In this document: positions 1 to 7,239 of the stretch, piece by piece | Position numbering within the stretch: position 1 is the stretch's first letter | Layout: every line of letters begins with the position of its first letter | From: CAYRVF01 sp964427535 | Lineage (GTDB): Bacteria; Chloroflexota; Ktedonobacteria; Ktedonobacterales; JADMIN01 | NCBI GenBank assembly: GCA_964427535.1 | Contig: CAYRVF010000081.1 | Location: 1-25,446 of the forward strand | Length of the DNA stretch: 25,446 nt | Direction: 5' to 3' | Translations under genes and position numbers: made by a program | The notes under the pieces: model-generated | What the model saw: the letters and a program-made list of their open reading frames with translations, nothing else | Databases searched by the model: none | What the model was told of the DNA's origin: nothing

Positions 1-564
1 CCACAGATGCTGCGGCACGATGTAGGTGCCCTCGATGGTCGGCAGCAGCGTCGGCGTGGCCTGCTGGAACGTCATCACGACGGTGTTCGCGTCGGAGGCC
101 GTCACGCTGGCGAGCGACTGCCACAGGCCGCCCGAGTCGGCGCTGGGATACTGCTTGAGCAGATTGAACGTGAAGGCCACGTCATTCGCGCTAAACGGCT
201 GATTGTCCGACCACTTGACGCCAGAACGAGTCGTGAAGGTCAGCGTCTTGTTGTCCGAGCTGAACTGGTGGCCGGTCGCGAGCATGGGCGTTTCCTGCCC
301 GGTCACGCCGTTGACGTATTCAAGATTTTCATACAGCAGCCCATCGACGCCGCAGTTCACGTTGGGGCTGAACGGGCTCATGTTCTGTGTGTACGAGCCA
401 CTCACGGCGCAGATTGCCGTCAGCGTATGCGTGGTGTGGTTGGCGTTGTTGCTGCTGCCACACGCAGAGAAGAGCATGGCGAGAAGCGCGAACGAGACGG
501 GGAGAAGCGAGGTCGCGCGGCGTATCCTCCGCGGAGCGTGCGAGGAGGATGACGTGGAACTCAT
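1..564 (-). CDS. ABC transporter substrate-binding lipoprotein, family 5 (OppA/DppA-like), N-terminal part only
   Basis: Reading the minus strand from the ATG at 564 gives 188 codons that run off the window start, so the C-terminal two thirds are missing. Residues 1-35 form a lipoprotein signal: an Arg-rich start, a hydrophobic stretch (LLPVSFALLAMLFSAC) and the lipobox Cys at about residue 35. The mature part has hallmarks of family-5 solute-binding proteins: DGLLYENLEY, then VKWSDNQPFSANDVAFTFNL, the conserved 'W.DG.P..A.DV.F' block. The start is supported by AGGAGG six bases upstream. The gene lies divergent to a DasR/NagR-like regulator, with regulator-type operators at its promoter. It may therefore bind chitooligosaccharides, muropeptides or peptides. 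Family-5 proteins are known for both peptides and chitin oligosaccharides; which one applies here is inference. Confidence 0.9.
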   Translation of the reverse strand, partial: MSSTSSSSHAPRRIRRATSLLPVSFALLAMLFSACGSSNNANHTTHTLTAICAVSGSYTQNMSPFSPNVNCGVDGLLYENLEYVNGVTGQETPMLATGHQFSSDNKTLTFTTRSGVKWSDNQPFSANDVAFTFNLLKQYPSADSGGLWQSLASVTASDANTVVMTFQQATPTLLPTIEGTYIVPQHLW

Positions 565-822
565 GCAGAACCTCCTACCATCGGGGCGCAAGGTCATGGC
601 GACGATCCAGACGAGATGCAGTCGATGAACGAGACCAAAGAGCTGCGGCAGTGCAGGGACTCGCGATGAGGGTCTCGGGGCGCGGAGGCCAGCACTCATT
701 CTCCCTCGCCTCGATGCGGAAGTCGCTCGCTCCTTTCTGCCACGCGTCGGAAGGGGGTCCGGCGTGGCGGCATCACTGGTCATATCAACTAGTCAACCGA
801 TCGGCTTGCAACGTCGTACGGC

Positions 823-851
823 AGTGTAGCTGGTCTCGAAAAATTTGTCAA
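823..851 (-). promoter_or_regulatory. Sigma70-type promoter for the substrate-binding protein gene
   Basis: On the minus strand there is a perfect -35 TTGACA (851-846), a 17-bp spacer and a -10 TACACT (828-823, 4 of 6 consensus). Transcription would start near 815 and give a leader of roughly 250 nt before the ATG at 564. The -35 box directly abuts a dre-like operator, and a TGGTCT half-site (831-836) lies in the spacer. Repression by the neighbouring GntR protein is therefore likely. Confidence 0.7.
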
Positions 852-872
852 GACATCTAGACCACTAGACCA
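851..872. promoter_or_regulatory. DasR/NagR-type operator (dre-like) with tandem half-sites
   Basis: Bases 851-866, AGACATCTAGACCACT, match the DasR dre consensus AGTGGTCTAGACCACT at 13 of 16 positions. CTAGACCA occurs twice in direct tandem (857-864 and 865-872). The site adjoins the -35 box of the minus-strand promoter. The consensus is recalled from HutC-subfamily GntR work in Streptomyces and Bacillus; binding here is inferred. Confidence 0.65.
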
Positions 873-1071
873 CAGAACATCTTGAGGTGACAGTTTTCCT
901 TCGTGTGCGTACTTGCCAGGGGAGTCAGATGCGTCTTCCGCGGTGCCGCGCAGACGCTTGCCTGATTACGCGCGAGAGCAGGCTGATAGGGCAACGGCGC
1001 CGGACAGGCGGACGTCCATCACGGCACCTCCCTTGACAGGCAGCGGGCTACGTGGCATCATCAGCAGAGCG

Positions 1072-1101
1072 TGTGGTCTATACAACATACCAACTATACC
1101 A
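1072..1101. promoter_or_regulatory. Second dre-like operator upstream of the GntR regulator
   Basis: Bases 1072-1087, TGTGGTCTATACAACA, match the dre consensus at about 12 of 16 positions. A second half-site, CTATACCA, follows at 1094-1101. The two arms TGGTCTATA and TATACCA form a loose inverted repeat. A possible -35 TTGACA sits at 1033-1038, but its -10 (CATCAT, 1056-1061) is weak. The position suits autoregulation of the gene starting at 1286, which would leave a leader of about 200 bases. Confidence 0.5.
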
Positions 1102-1285
1102 TGAGGTGTACGCCCGATGGCGCCCCGCTTCGTTCGTGGCACCATTCCGCTCGCCGGCCTCCGTCCATCGATTGGGTGCGCGCGACCGTGGACGCTCGGG
1201 ACCAGAACCTCCAGCACGCCACCAGCTATGCTCTACGTAGGACTTGCCCGGTATTCCTCAGCTCAGAAAGGCGAGGCGGCGCGCG

Positions 1286-2032
1286 ATGAACACCATCTAC
1301 CGGAACAGCCCCGTTCCGCGCTATCACCAGCTCAAAGAGATTCTCCGCGAGCGCGTGCGCTCAGGCGAGTGGAAGCCGGGCGACCTCATCCCTTCTGAGC
1401 GCGAGTTGAGCGAGACCTACAGCATCAGCCGTATGACCGCCCGCCAGGCCATCACCGATCTCGTCAACGAAGGCGTGTTCTACCGTGAACAGGGGCGCGG
1501 CACGTTCGTCACGGCGAACAAGATCACCCAACAGCTCCTGCGCCTGACCGGCTTCACTGAGGATATCCGCGCGCGAGGCCAGCGGCCAAGCACCAAGGTG
1601 CTAACCGCCGCGATGAGTCCGGCGGACGAGACGACCGCCGAGCGGCTGCGCGTCGAGCCGGGACAACCCATCTTCGTGCTGCGGCGCTTGCGTCTGGCCA
1701 ACGAAGAGCCACTCGCCATCGAGATCTCGATGCTGCACTTCAAAGGCTGTGAGCGGCTGGTAGACGAAGACCTCGAGAACAACTCGCTCTACCAGATCCT
1801 CGAAACGAAGTTCGGTATTCCCCTGATCGAGGCGGACCAGGAGATCGAGGCCGGGTTGGCTGGCGATGAGGAGGCCACCGCGCTCAAGATTCCCACCGGA
1901 AGCGCCGTACTCTTCACCCGCCGCACGACCTTCACCGACCGCAACCGGCCCATCGAGTACGCCCGGTCGGTCTACCGCGGCACGAACTACACGTTCTACA
2001 CCCACCTAAAGCGCGAGGCGCTCTTCTCCTGA
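1286..2032 (+). CDS. GntR-family transcriptional regulator, HutC subfamily (DasR/NagR-like)
   Basis: A 248-residue protein, the normal length for the HutC subfamily. The N-terminal winged helix-turn-helix spans about residues 10-76 and carries PSERELSETYSISRMTARQA followed by the wing motif GRGTFV. Residues from about 90 to the end match a UTRA ligand-binding domain. In DasR/NagR/YvoA this domain binds GlcN-6-P or GlcNAc-6-P. I chose the ATG at 1286, preceded by GAGG at 1273-1276, over the upstream ATG at 1244, which would add an unfamiliar 14-residue extension. Downstream lie a GlcNAc-type kinase and a NagZ-type hexosaminidase, and dre-like sites lie upstream. An amino-sugar regulator is therefore the most consistent reading. 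The effector is inferred. Confidence 0.9.
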   Translation: MNTIYRNSPVPRYHQLKEILRERVRSGEWKPGDLIPSERELSETYSISRMTARQAITDLVNEGVFYREQGRGTFVTANKITQQLLRLTGFTEDIRARGQRPSTKVLTAAMSPADETTAERLRVEPGQPIFVLRRLRLANEEPLAIEISMLHFKGCERLVDEDLENNSLYQILETKFGIPLIEADQEIEAGLAGDEEATALKIPTGSAVLFTRRTTFTDRNRPIEYARSVYRGTNYTFYTHLKREALFS

Positions 2033-2134
2033 TCGCGACAGCCGCTCGTCGTGTCGAAGCCATTGCCCATCTGGACAGCACCTCCGACCCTGACACATTC
2101 GCGCCGCCTGGCGCCGACCCTGAGGAGTTCTCGA

Positions 2135-3076
2135 ATGCCAGACGCGCGCGAGGGCAACAGACGCGAGGCCGGTCCATTCTTCCTCGGCGTCGATGGCGGT
2201 GGCAGCAAGACGCTCGCCGTGCTCGTCGACGCGTCCGGGCGAGAACGCGGACGCGGGCGCGCGGGCAGCTCGAACGCGGAGGCAGTGGGACTCCAGCGGG
2301 CGAGCGCGCATCTCGTCGCCGCCGTCCAGGAGGCCGCGCACACGGCTGCCTGTGAGCTGCCCGTCGCATCGGGCTGGTTCGGCCTCGCGGGTGTCGATAC
2401 GCCGCATGACACCGCGCTCTGGCAGCCGCAACTTGTTCCGCTCGCCACCACGATCCGCTTGACGAACGATGCCGAGCTGGCTCTTAGCGCGCTGGAGCGG
2501 CCCGCGGGCGTGGCGCTCGTCGCGGGCACCGGCTCCATCGCGGTGGGACGCGACGCGGGCGGGCGGGTCGTGCGCGCGGGCGGTTGGGGCCATCTGTTGG
2601 GCGATGAGGGCAGCGGGTACGATATCGGCATCCGCGCGTTGCGGGCGGCGACGCGTGCGGCCGATGGACGGGGACCCGCCACTGCCCTGCTCGACCTCAT
2701 CCTGCGCCACTGGGAGCTCACGAACGCGAGTGACATCTTTGCGCAGGTCTACCAGCGCGACGACAAGGCGCGCATCGCCCGCCTCTCGCCGCTTGTCTTC
2801 AATGCCGCGCGCGAGGGAGATGCTGTCGCGCGCGGCATCGTGCGGCGAGCGGCGGCTGAGCTGGCGCACGCGGTGCTCACGGTCGCCAGCGCGCTCGATC
2901 TGGGCGATGAGCCGCTGGCACTTGCGCTCGCGGGGGGCGTGCTCCTCTCTGAGCACGACTTCCAGGCTGACGTAGTGCGGCGGATCACAGCCCAGCGGAC
3001 GCTGGGGCCGGTCTCGCTCGTCGCGGAGCCGGTGCTCTGCGCCGCCCGCGCGCTGGCAACGGAACGCACGCTCTAG
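2135..3076 (+). CDS. N-acetylglucosamine kinase-like protein, BadF/BadG/BcrA/BcrD ATPase family
   Basis: A 313-residue sugar-kinase/Hsp70-fold protein. The phosphate-1 motif DGGGSKT is at residues 20-26. GLAGVDT, TNDAELAL (probable catalytic Asp) and the adenosine/phosphate-2 motif GTGSIA follow. GGWGHLLGDEGSGYDIG, typical of GlcNAc kinases in this family, lies near residues 148-164. The expected reaction is ATP-dependent phosphorylation of GlcNAc, or of a related amino sugar, at the 6-OH in the cytoplasm. The ATG at 2135 has GAGGAG seven bases upstream; the longer frame from 2051 adds a low-complexity extension and is rejected. It sits 102 bp after the GntR gene and 55 bp before the hexosaminidase gene. 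Its product would be the likely effector of the regulator. MurNAc or glucosamine are alternative substrates. Confidence 0.85.
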   Translation: MPDAREGNRREAGPFFLGVDGGGSKTLAVLVDASGRERGRGRAGSSNAEAVGLQRASAHLVAAVQEAAHTAACELPVASGWFGLAGVDTPHDTALWQPQLVPLATTIRLTNDAELALSALERPAGVALVAGTGSIAVGRDAGGRVVRAGGWGHLLGDEGSGYDIGIRALRAATRAADGRGPATALLDLILRHWELTNASDIFAQVYQRDDKARIARLSPLVFNAAREGDAVARGIVRRAAAELAHAVLTVASALDLGDEPLALALAGGVLLSEHDFQADVVRRITAQRTLGPVSLVAEPVLCAARALATERTL

Positions 3077-3131
3077 TAGTGTGCGAATTTCCCTGCGTCA
3101 ACGAGCTGCCAAGGAATGACTGGAGAGGCAC

Positions 3132-4754
3132 ATGGCAGGCGCTATCACCGATATGAGCATCGAGTGGCAAATCGGTCAGCTCTTCATGGTGGGATTCTGG
3201 GGCACCGAGCCGTCGCGCGACATCCTGCAACTCATTGTGGAGCGACACGTCGGCGGCGTGATCCTCTTCTCACGGAACATCCGGTCGGCACAGCAAACGC
3301 GCGATCTGACTGATGCCTTGCAGGCGGCGGCGCGCGCGGCGGGCCATCCTGTCCCGCTGCTCATCGCCACCGACCAGGAGAACGGCCTCGTCCGCCGCCT
3401 CGGACCTGATAGCACCGCCTTTCCAGGCAACATGGCCCTCGGCGCGACCGGCTCGGAGGAGCTGACCGCCAGCGTCGCCACGGCGACCGGCCACGAGCTT
3501 CTGGCACTCGGCATCAACATGAATCTGGCACCAGTGGTCGACGTGAACAACAACCCGGCGAATCCCGTGATCGGCATTCGCTCGTTCGGCGAAAACCCTG
3601 AGCTGGTGGCCCGCCTCGGAGCTGCCGCCGTGCGCGGCTACCAGCAGGCGGGCGTCGTCGCCACGCTCAAGCACTTCCCCGGCCACGGCGACACCTCGGT
3701 CGACTCGCATCTCGCGCTGCCCAGCCTGCCGTATACATCAGAGCGGCTGGATGCCGTCGAGCTGGTGCCCTTCCGGCGCGGCATCGCGGCCGGCGCCGAG
3801 GCCATCATGACGGCGCATCTGCATCTGCCCACGCTGGTGCCGTCCGGCGAGACCCTTCCGGCCACACTCTCGCCCTCCATCGTGCGCGGCCTCCTGCGCG
3901 AGCGACTCGGCTACGACGGCATGATTATGACGGACTGCCTGGAGATGGACGCGGTCGCGGCAACTGTCGGCGTGGCACGTGGAGCGGTGCTCGGCCTGGA
4001 CGCGGGCAATGATCTCATCCTCGTCTCGCATCGCGCCGACCGGCAGCATGCCGCCCTCGACGCAGTGCGAGACGCGGTCGAGGGCGGCGAGCTTCCGGCA
4101 GCGGATATCACATCCGGCGCAGTGGAGCGTGTGCTGCGGCTCAAGCGGCGGCGGCTTTCCTGGGACGGCGCGGTCAACCGCCCTGACCTCGCGGTCGTCG
4201 GCAACCCGGCGCACCGTTCCCTCGCACGCGACGCGTACGCTGCCTCGACGACGCTCATCCGTGACACGGCTGGAGTCACGCCGCTACGACTGGCGGCGGA
4301 TGCACGGTTGCTGGTCGTCGTGTTGCCAGCCAGCACGATGAGCAAGGCGGTCGACATCGCCTACGACGATGGAGCGCTGCGCGCGAGTATCCGCCGGTTC
4401 CACGACAACATACAAGTCGCCCAGATCCCCGCAGGCGCCACTCCTGAGATGATCTACGCCGCCGCAGGCGCCGCGGCGCGGGCCGATGCCGTCCTGCTGG
4501 TGACGATGAACGCGCATGCCGATACTGTGCAGCAACGCGTCGCCGGGCGCATCGTCGCGGCAGTCCGCTCAGGTGTGCCGATCATCGGCCTCGCCGCGTG
4601 CGACCCCTATGACGCCGCCGCTCTCCCCCTGGTTGGTGCCTACCTCGCGTCGTACGACTACACACCGCCCGCACTGGCGGCAGCGGTCGACGTGCTCTTC
4701 GGCCACGCAGAGGCGCGCGGGCACCTACCAGTTTCACTGCCCGCGACAAATTAA
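3132..4754 (+). CDS. nagZ: Glycoside hydrolase family 3 beta-N-acetylhexosaminidase (NagZ-like, two-domain)
   Basis: A 540-residue protein. Residues 10-330 are a GH3 barrel with the NagZ signature KHFPGHGDTSVDSH (180-193), which supplies the Asp-His acid/base dyad. The nucleophile Asp is in GMIMTDCLEM (near 268). The substrate-binding stretch ATDQENGLVRRL is also present. A second alpha/beta domain (about 370-540) makes it longer than E. coli NagZ (about 340) and more like the two-domain Gram-positive NagZ/YbbD type. It should release GlcNAc from GlcNAc-MurNAc muropeptides or from chitooligosaccharides. No signal peptide is visible, so a cytoplasmic location is likely. GGAGAGG lies just before the ATG at 3132; the ATG at 3153 is an alternative start. 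The regulator, kinase and hexosaminidase form a coherent GlcNAc salvage unit. Confidence 0.93.
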   Translation: MAGAITDMSIEWQIGQLFMVGFWGTEPSRDILQLIVERHVGGVILFSRNIRSAQQTRDLTDALQAAARAAGHPVPLLIATDQENGLVRRLGPDSTAFPGNMALGATGSEELTASVATATGHELLALGINMNLAPVVDVNNNPANPVIGIRSFGENPELVARLGAAAVRGYQQAGVVATLKHFPGHGDTSVDSHLALPSLPYTSERLDAVELVPFRRGIAAGAEAIMTAHLHLPTLVPSGETLPATLSPSIVRGLLRERLGYDGMIMTDCLEMDAVAATVGVARGAVLGLDAGNDLILVSHRADRQHAALDAVRDAVEGGELPAADITSGAVERVLRLKRRRLSWDGAVNRPDLAVVGNPAHRSLARDAYAASTTLIRDTAGVTPLRLAADARLLVVVLPASTMSKAVDIAYDDGALRASIRRFHDNIQVAQIPAGATPEMIYAAAGAAARADAVLLVTMNAHADTVQQRVAGRIVAAVRSGVPIIGLAACDPYDAAALPLVGAYLASYDYTPPALAAAVDVLFGHAEARGHLPVSLPATN

Positions 4755-4895
4755 TCTTCCGGCGAGCCGCTCGCTCACTCGTGTACACTAGGGGAGCACA
4801 TTCTGCTGCCACCCTCACCGTACGGGCTATCATGTCCGCGATGGAGGTGGTCAGCAACGCAACAGAGAGAAACAGGCACGAGAGAGGAGACGGCT
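4755..4895. other. Intergenic gap before the dehydrogenase
   Basis: This 141-bp gap contains an 8-bp palindrome GTGTACAC (4781-4788) that overlaps a possible -10 TACACT (4784-4789). No convincing -35 box is present. A ribosome-binding site (GAGAGGAG) precedes the ATG at 4896. The gap is large enough for a separate promoter, so the dehydrogenase need not belong to the amino-sugar operon. Confidence 0.35.
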
Positions 4896-5957
4896 ATGGC
4901 ACAGCGGATCGCCGTGATCGCCGGGGACGGCATTGGACCGGAAGTCACCAGTGCGGGCATCCGGGTGTTGGATGCCCTGCAGAGCTTTCACCCCGAGATG
5001 GCCCTGGAGTATACGTCGTTCCCCTGGAGCGCGGAGTATTACCGCGAGCATGGCCGCTATATGCCCGAGGACGGACTGGACCAGCTTCGCGGCTTCGATG
5101 CCATCTACTTCGGCGCGGTCGGGTGGCCCATGGTGCCCGACGCCGTCTCACTCTGGCAGCTCCTCATTCCCATCCGGCGCGGCTTTGACCAGTACATCAA
5201 CCTCCGGCCGGTGCGGCTGCTGGCAGGTGTGCCCGGACCGCTGGCACGCGCTGGGGATATCGACCTGGTAGTTGTGCGCGAGAACACCGAGGGCGAGTAT
5301 TCCGAGGTCGGCGGGCGCATGTTCTCTGGCACGCCGCGTGAGCTTGCGGTGCAGGAAAGCATCTTCACGCGCTACGGCGTGGAACGGGTCGTACGCTACG
5401 CCTTCACCCTCGCGCGCGAGCGCCGTCGCTCCGTGGTCGGCGCGACCAAGTCGAACGGCATCCGCGTGACCATGCCGTTCTTCGACGAGGTCTTCCGCGA
5501 GGTCGCCGCCGGGTTCCCCGACGTGGAGAGCTCGCTGATGCATGTCGACGCGCTCTCCGCGCAGCTCGTCTTGCGGCCCCAGCGCTTTGACGTCATCGTC
5601 GGCTCAAATCTCTTCGGCGACATCCTTTCCGAGATCGCCGCCGCCATCACGGGCGCGATCGGCATTGCCCCATCGGCCAACCTCGATCCCGAGCGGCGCT
5701 ACCCGTCGCTTTTCGAGCCAATCCACGGCTCGGCACCGGATATCGCGGGCCAGGGCATCGCCAACCCCATCGGCGCCGTGTGGGCTGCCGCGCTTATGCT
5801 CGATCACCTCGGCCATGCGGCGGCTTCGGCCCACTTGATGCGCGCGCTCGAAGCCACGACCGAAGCCCACGTCGTCACGAAGGACCTCGGCGGCACAGCG
5901 AGCAGCGAAGAGGCGACCAACGCGATCATCGAGCGCCTGAGCGCGACCGCCCGCTGA
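4896..5957 (+). CDS. Tartrate/D-malate dehydrogenase-type beta-decarboxylating oxidoreductase (IPMDH/ICDH superfamily)
   Basis: A full-length 353-residue NAD-dependent metal-requiring enzyme. It has GDGIGPEV near the N-terminus and VRENTEGEYSEVGG near residue 125. The latter block separates tartrate dehydrogenase/isocitrate-type enzymes from 3-isopropylmalate dehydrogenase. ATKSNGIR, DALSAQLVLRP..FDVIVGSNLFGDILSE (metal-binding Asp residues) and EPIHGSAPDIAGQGIANP (cofactor loop) are also present. The probable reaction is oxidative decarboxylation of D-malate to pyruvate, or oxidation of tartrate, as in TtuC/DmlA. An isopropylmalate or homoisocitrate substrate is less likely because no leucine or lysine biosynthesis genes are nearby. 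It fits the carboxylate-catabolism theme of the following genes but is convergent to them. Confidence 0.88.
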   Translation: MAQRIAVIAGDGIGPEVTSAGIRVLDALQSFHPEMALEYTSFPWSAEYYREHGRYMPEDGLDQLRGFDAIYFGAVGWPMVPDAVSLWQLLIPIRRGFDQYINLRPVRLLAGVPGPLARAGDIDLVVVRENTEGEYSEVGGRMFSGTPRELAVQESIFTRYGVERVVRYAFTLARERRRSVVGATKSNGIRVTMPFFDEVFREVAAGFPDVESSLMHVDALSAQLVLRPQRFDVIVGSNLFGDILSEIAAAITGAIGIAPSANLDPERRYPSLFEPIHGSAPDIAGQGIANPIGAVWAAALMLDHLGHAAASAHLMRALEATTEAHVVTKDLGGTASSEEATNAIIERLSATAR

Positions 5958-5968
5958 TCCGGCCACCC

Positions 5969-6014
5969 TGCCCGCCGCCGTCGCGCCGCTTCCATAGACG
6001 CGTGACGGCGGGCA
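5969..6014. terminator. Hairpin between convergent genes, possible bidirectional terminator
   Basis: TGCCCGCCGCCGTC (5969-5982) can pair with GACGGCGGGCA (6004-6014), with a small bulge. It sits in the 72-bp gap between the plus-strand dehydrogenase and the minus-strand transporter gene, where termination of both is expected. No clear T-run follows on either strand. Confidence 0.4.
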
Positions 6015-6029
6015 AGGGGAGACGCAAGG

Positions 6030-6542
6030 TCAGTGGTAGATGAGGTAGCCCGCGACGCCGCCGAGCGCGAGAATCAGCACGATGTTGATCTTGCGCGTGA
6101 GCGCCAGCACAAATGCGCCGGCAGCGATGAGTGCCCCAACCGCGTCGACGCCCGGCTGATGCAGAATCGTCCAGATGACGGTGACGAGCAGTCCGATGAC
6201 CGCGATCGAGACGCCACGCATCGCTCCCTGCGTTCGCGGCCAGCGTTCGATGCGGTTGTAGCTCTGTGCGACGACGAGCACCAGCATCGGCGGAATCATG
6301 ATCGCGATCAGCGCAAGGAACGCGCCCATCACGCCATAGGTGAAGTACCCGAGGCTGATCACCCACAGCCCATTCGGACCAGGACTAATCTGCCCGATCG
6401 CGATAGCCTCGCCGAAGCTGGCATCGGTCGCCCAGCCGCGCGCAAGGAGGTCCTGGTGCAGACTGGGTAGGTTGCTCAGCCCACCAGTCGAGAAGAGCGA
6501 CGCCTTGAGGAAGAGCAGGAACAGCAGCAGGGGACTGATCAT
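6030..6542 (-). CDS. Chromate transporter family protein, second half (ChrA-like)
   Basis: A 170-residue membrane protein matching one CHR domain. It has LFSTGGLSNLPSL near the start, then the signature SPGPNG near residue 54, followed by five or so hydrophobic helices to the C-terminus. Single-domain CHR proteins are usually encoded in pairs that jointly form the transporter, and the adjacent upstream gene is the partner. The start ATG at 6542 lies only 8 bases after the partner's stop, suggesting translational coupling; the ribosome-binding site is weak. The family name comes from chromate efflux, but the physiological anion of many members is unknown. Its place in a carboxylate gene run leaves the substrate open. 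Confidence 0.85.
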   Translation of the reverse strand: MISPLLLFLLFLKASLFSTGGLSNLPSLHQDLLARGWATDASFGEAIAIGQISPGPNGLWVISLGYFTYGVMGAFLALIAIMIPPMLVLVVAQSYNRIERWPRTQGAMRGVSIAVIGLLVTVIWTILHQPGVDAVGALIAAGAFVLALTRKINIVLILALGGVAGYLIYH

Positions 6543-6550
6543 CGGGCAGC

Positions 6551-7225
6551 CTAGTCCTGTTCGTCTTCGTCAGGCCGGAGCACTGGCGCGGGCGCCGACC
6601 GTGGCGCGAAGCACAGGAGTCCCACGACTGCCGACACCAACACAATCACGATCGCCGAGACATTCCAGACGATGATGGCACCCGCGAACAGCGCGACAAG
6701 CCCTGCGGCCGCCCAGAGATACCAGCGGCCCAGGATGGCGCTGTCACGTACGAGCGGGCGGGCGAAGTTGACCGCGACCAGCGCCATGATGCCCGCTGTC
6801 GCCGGCACGACACCGCGCAACACCGCCTGGACCACCGCCGCGTGCTCAACCCGGAGGAACACCGCCGCCAGCAGGCACGTGATGGCGGCGCTCGGCACCA
6901 ACAGGCCAGCCACCGAGGCGACCATGCCGCGCATGCCCGCGAGCTTCCTGCCGATCAGCAGCGTGACGCCGATCAGATTGATGCCGGGCGTCAGCAGGCA
7001 CAGTCCCCACAGATGCGAGAATTCATCCATCGTCAGCCACTGATAGCGGTCGATGAAGGTGCGCTGAATCAGCAATGTAGTCGAGGCGCCGCCGCCGAAC
7101 GATTGCAGCCCGATGCTCACCCAGAGGCCAAAGAGTCGCCATACGCTGGGAGCGGCGTCATTCTCGCGTGGCAGGCCCGCGTTCCGCGACACCCGCATCG
7201 CAGAGGAGCGAGAGAAGATTCCCAT
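6551..7225 (-). CDS. Chromate transporter family protein, first half (ChrA-like)
   Basis: A 224-residue membrane protein with one CHR domain. QSFGGG is near residue 40 and DEFSHLWGLCLLTPGINLIG near 65. The usual PGPN signature reads PGIN here. Several hydrophobic helices follow, and the tail is acidic (RPDEDEQD). The ATG at 7225 is preferred because AGGAGG lies nine bases upstream; the longer reading starts at a GTG (7243) that overlaps this Shine-Dalgarno. The DehI-like gene ends 14 bases upstream, so these genes are probably cotranscribed. The pair with the downstream gene gives a heterodimeric CHR transporter. Confidence 0.85.
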   Translation of the reverse strand: MGIFSRSSAMRVSRNAGLPRENDAAPSVWRLFGLWVSIGLQSFGGGASTTLLIQRTFIDRYQWLTMDEFSHLWGLCLLTPGINLIGVTLLIGRKLAGMRGMVASVAGLLVPSAAITCLLAAVFLRVEHAAVVQAVLRGVVPATAGIMALVAVNFARPLVRDSAILGRWYLWAAAGLVALFAGAIIVWNVSAIVIVLVSAVVGLLCFAPRSAPAPVLRPDEDEQD

Positions 7226-7239
7226 AGACGCTACCCTCC

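Larger units (their letters stand above)
565..1285. other. Divergent intergenic regulatory region, 721 bp
   Basis: No credible gene is visible here. Short open frames in the stretch have no ribosome-binding site or recognisable protein. It contains the minus-strand promoter (823-851), two dre-like operators (851-872 and 1072-1101) and a long leader for the binding-protein gene. Confidence 0.6.

Noticed and set aside
913..1289. Several short open frames in the divergent intergenic region as small genes
   Set aside because: They are short, mutually overlapping, on both strands, with no good Shine-Dalgarno, and they overlap the operator-like sites.
2006..2956. 316-codon minus-strand frame opposite the GlcNAc-kinase-like gene
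   Set aside because: It has no ribosome-binding site or recognisable protein features. It is an antisense shadow of a well-supported kinase.
4781..4789. GTGTACAC palindrome with TACACT as a promoter/operator for the dehydrogenase
   Set aside because: It is only 8 bp, no -35 box lies at a proper distance, and no regulator is linked to it.
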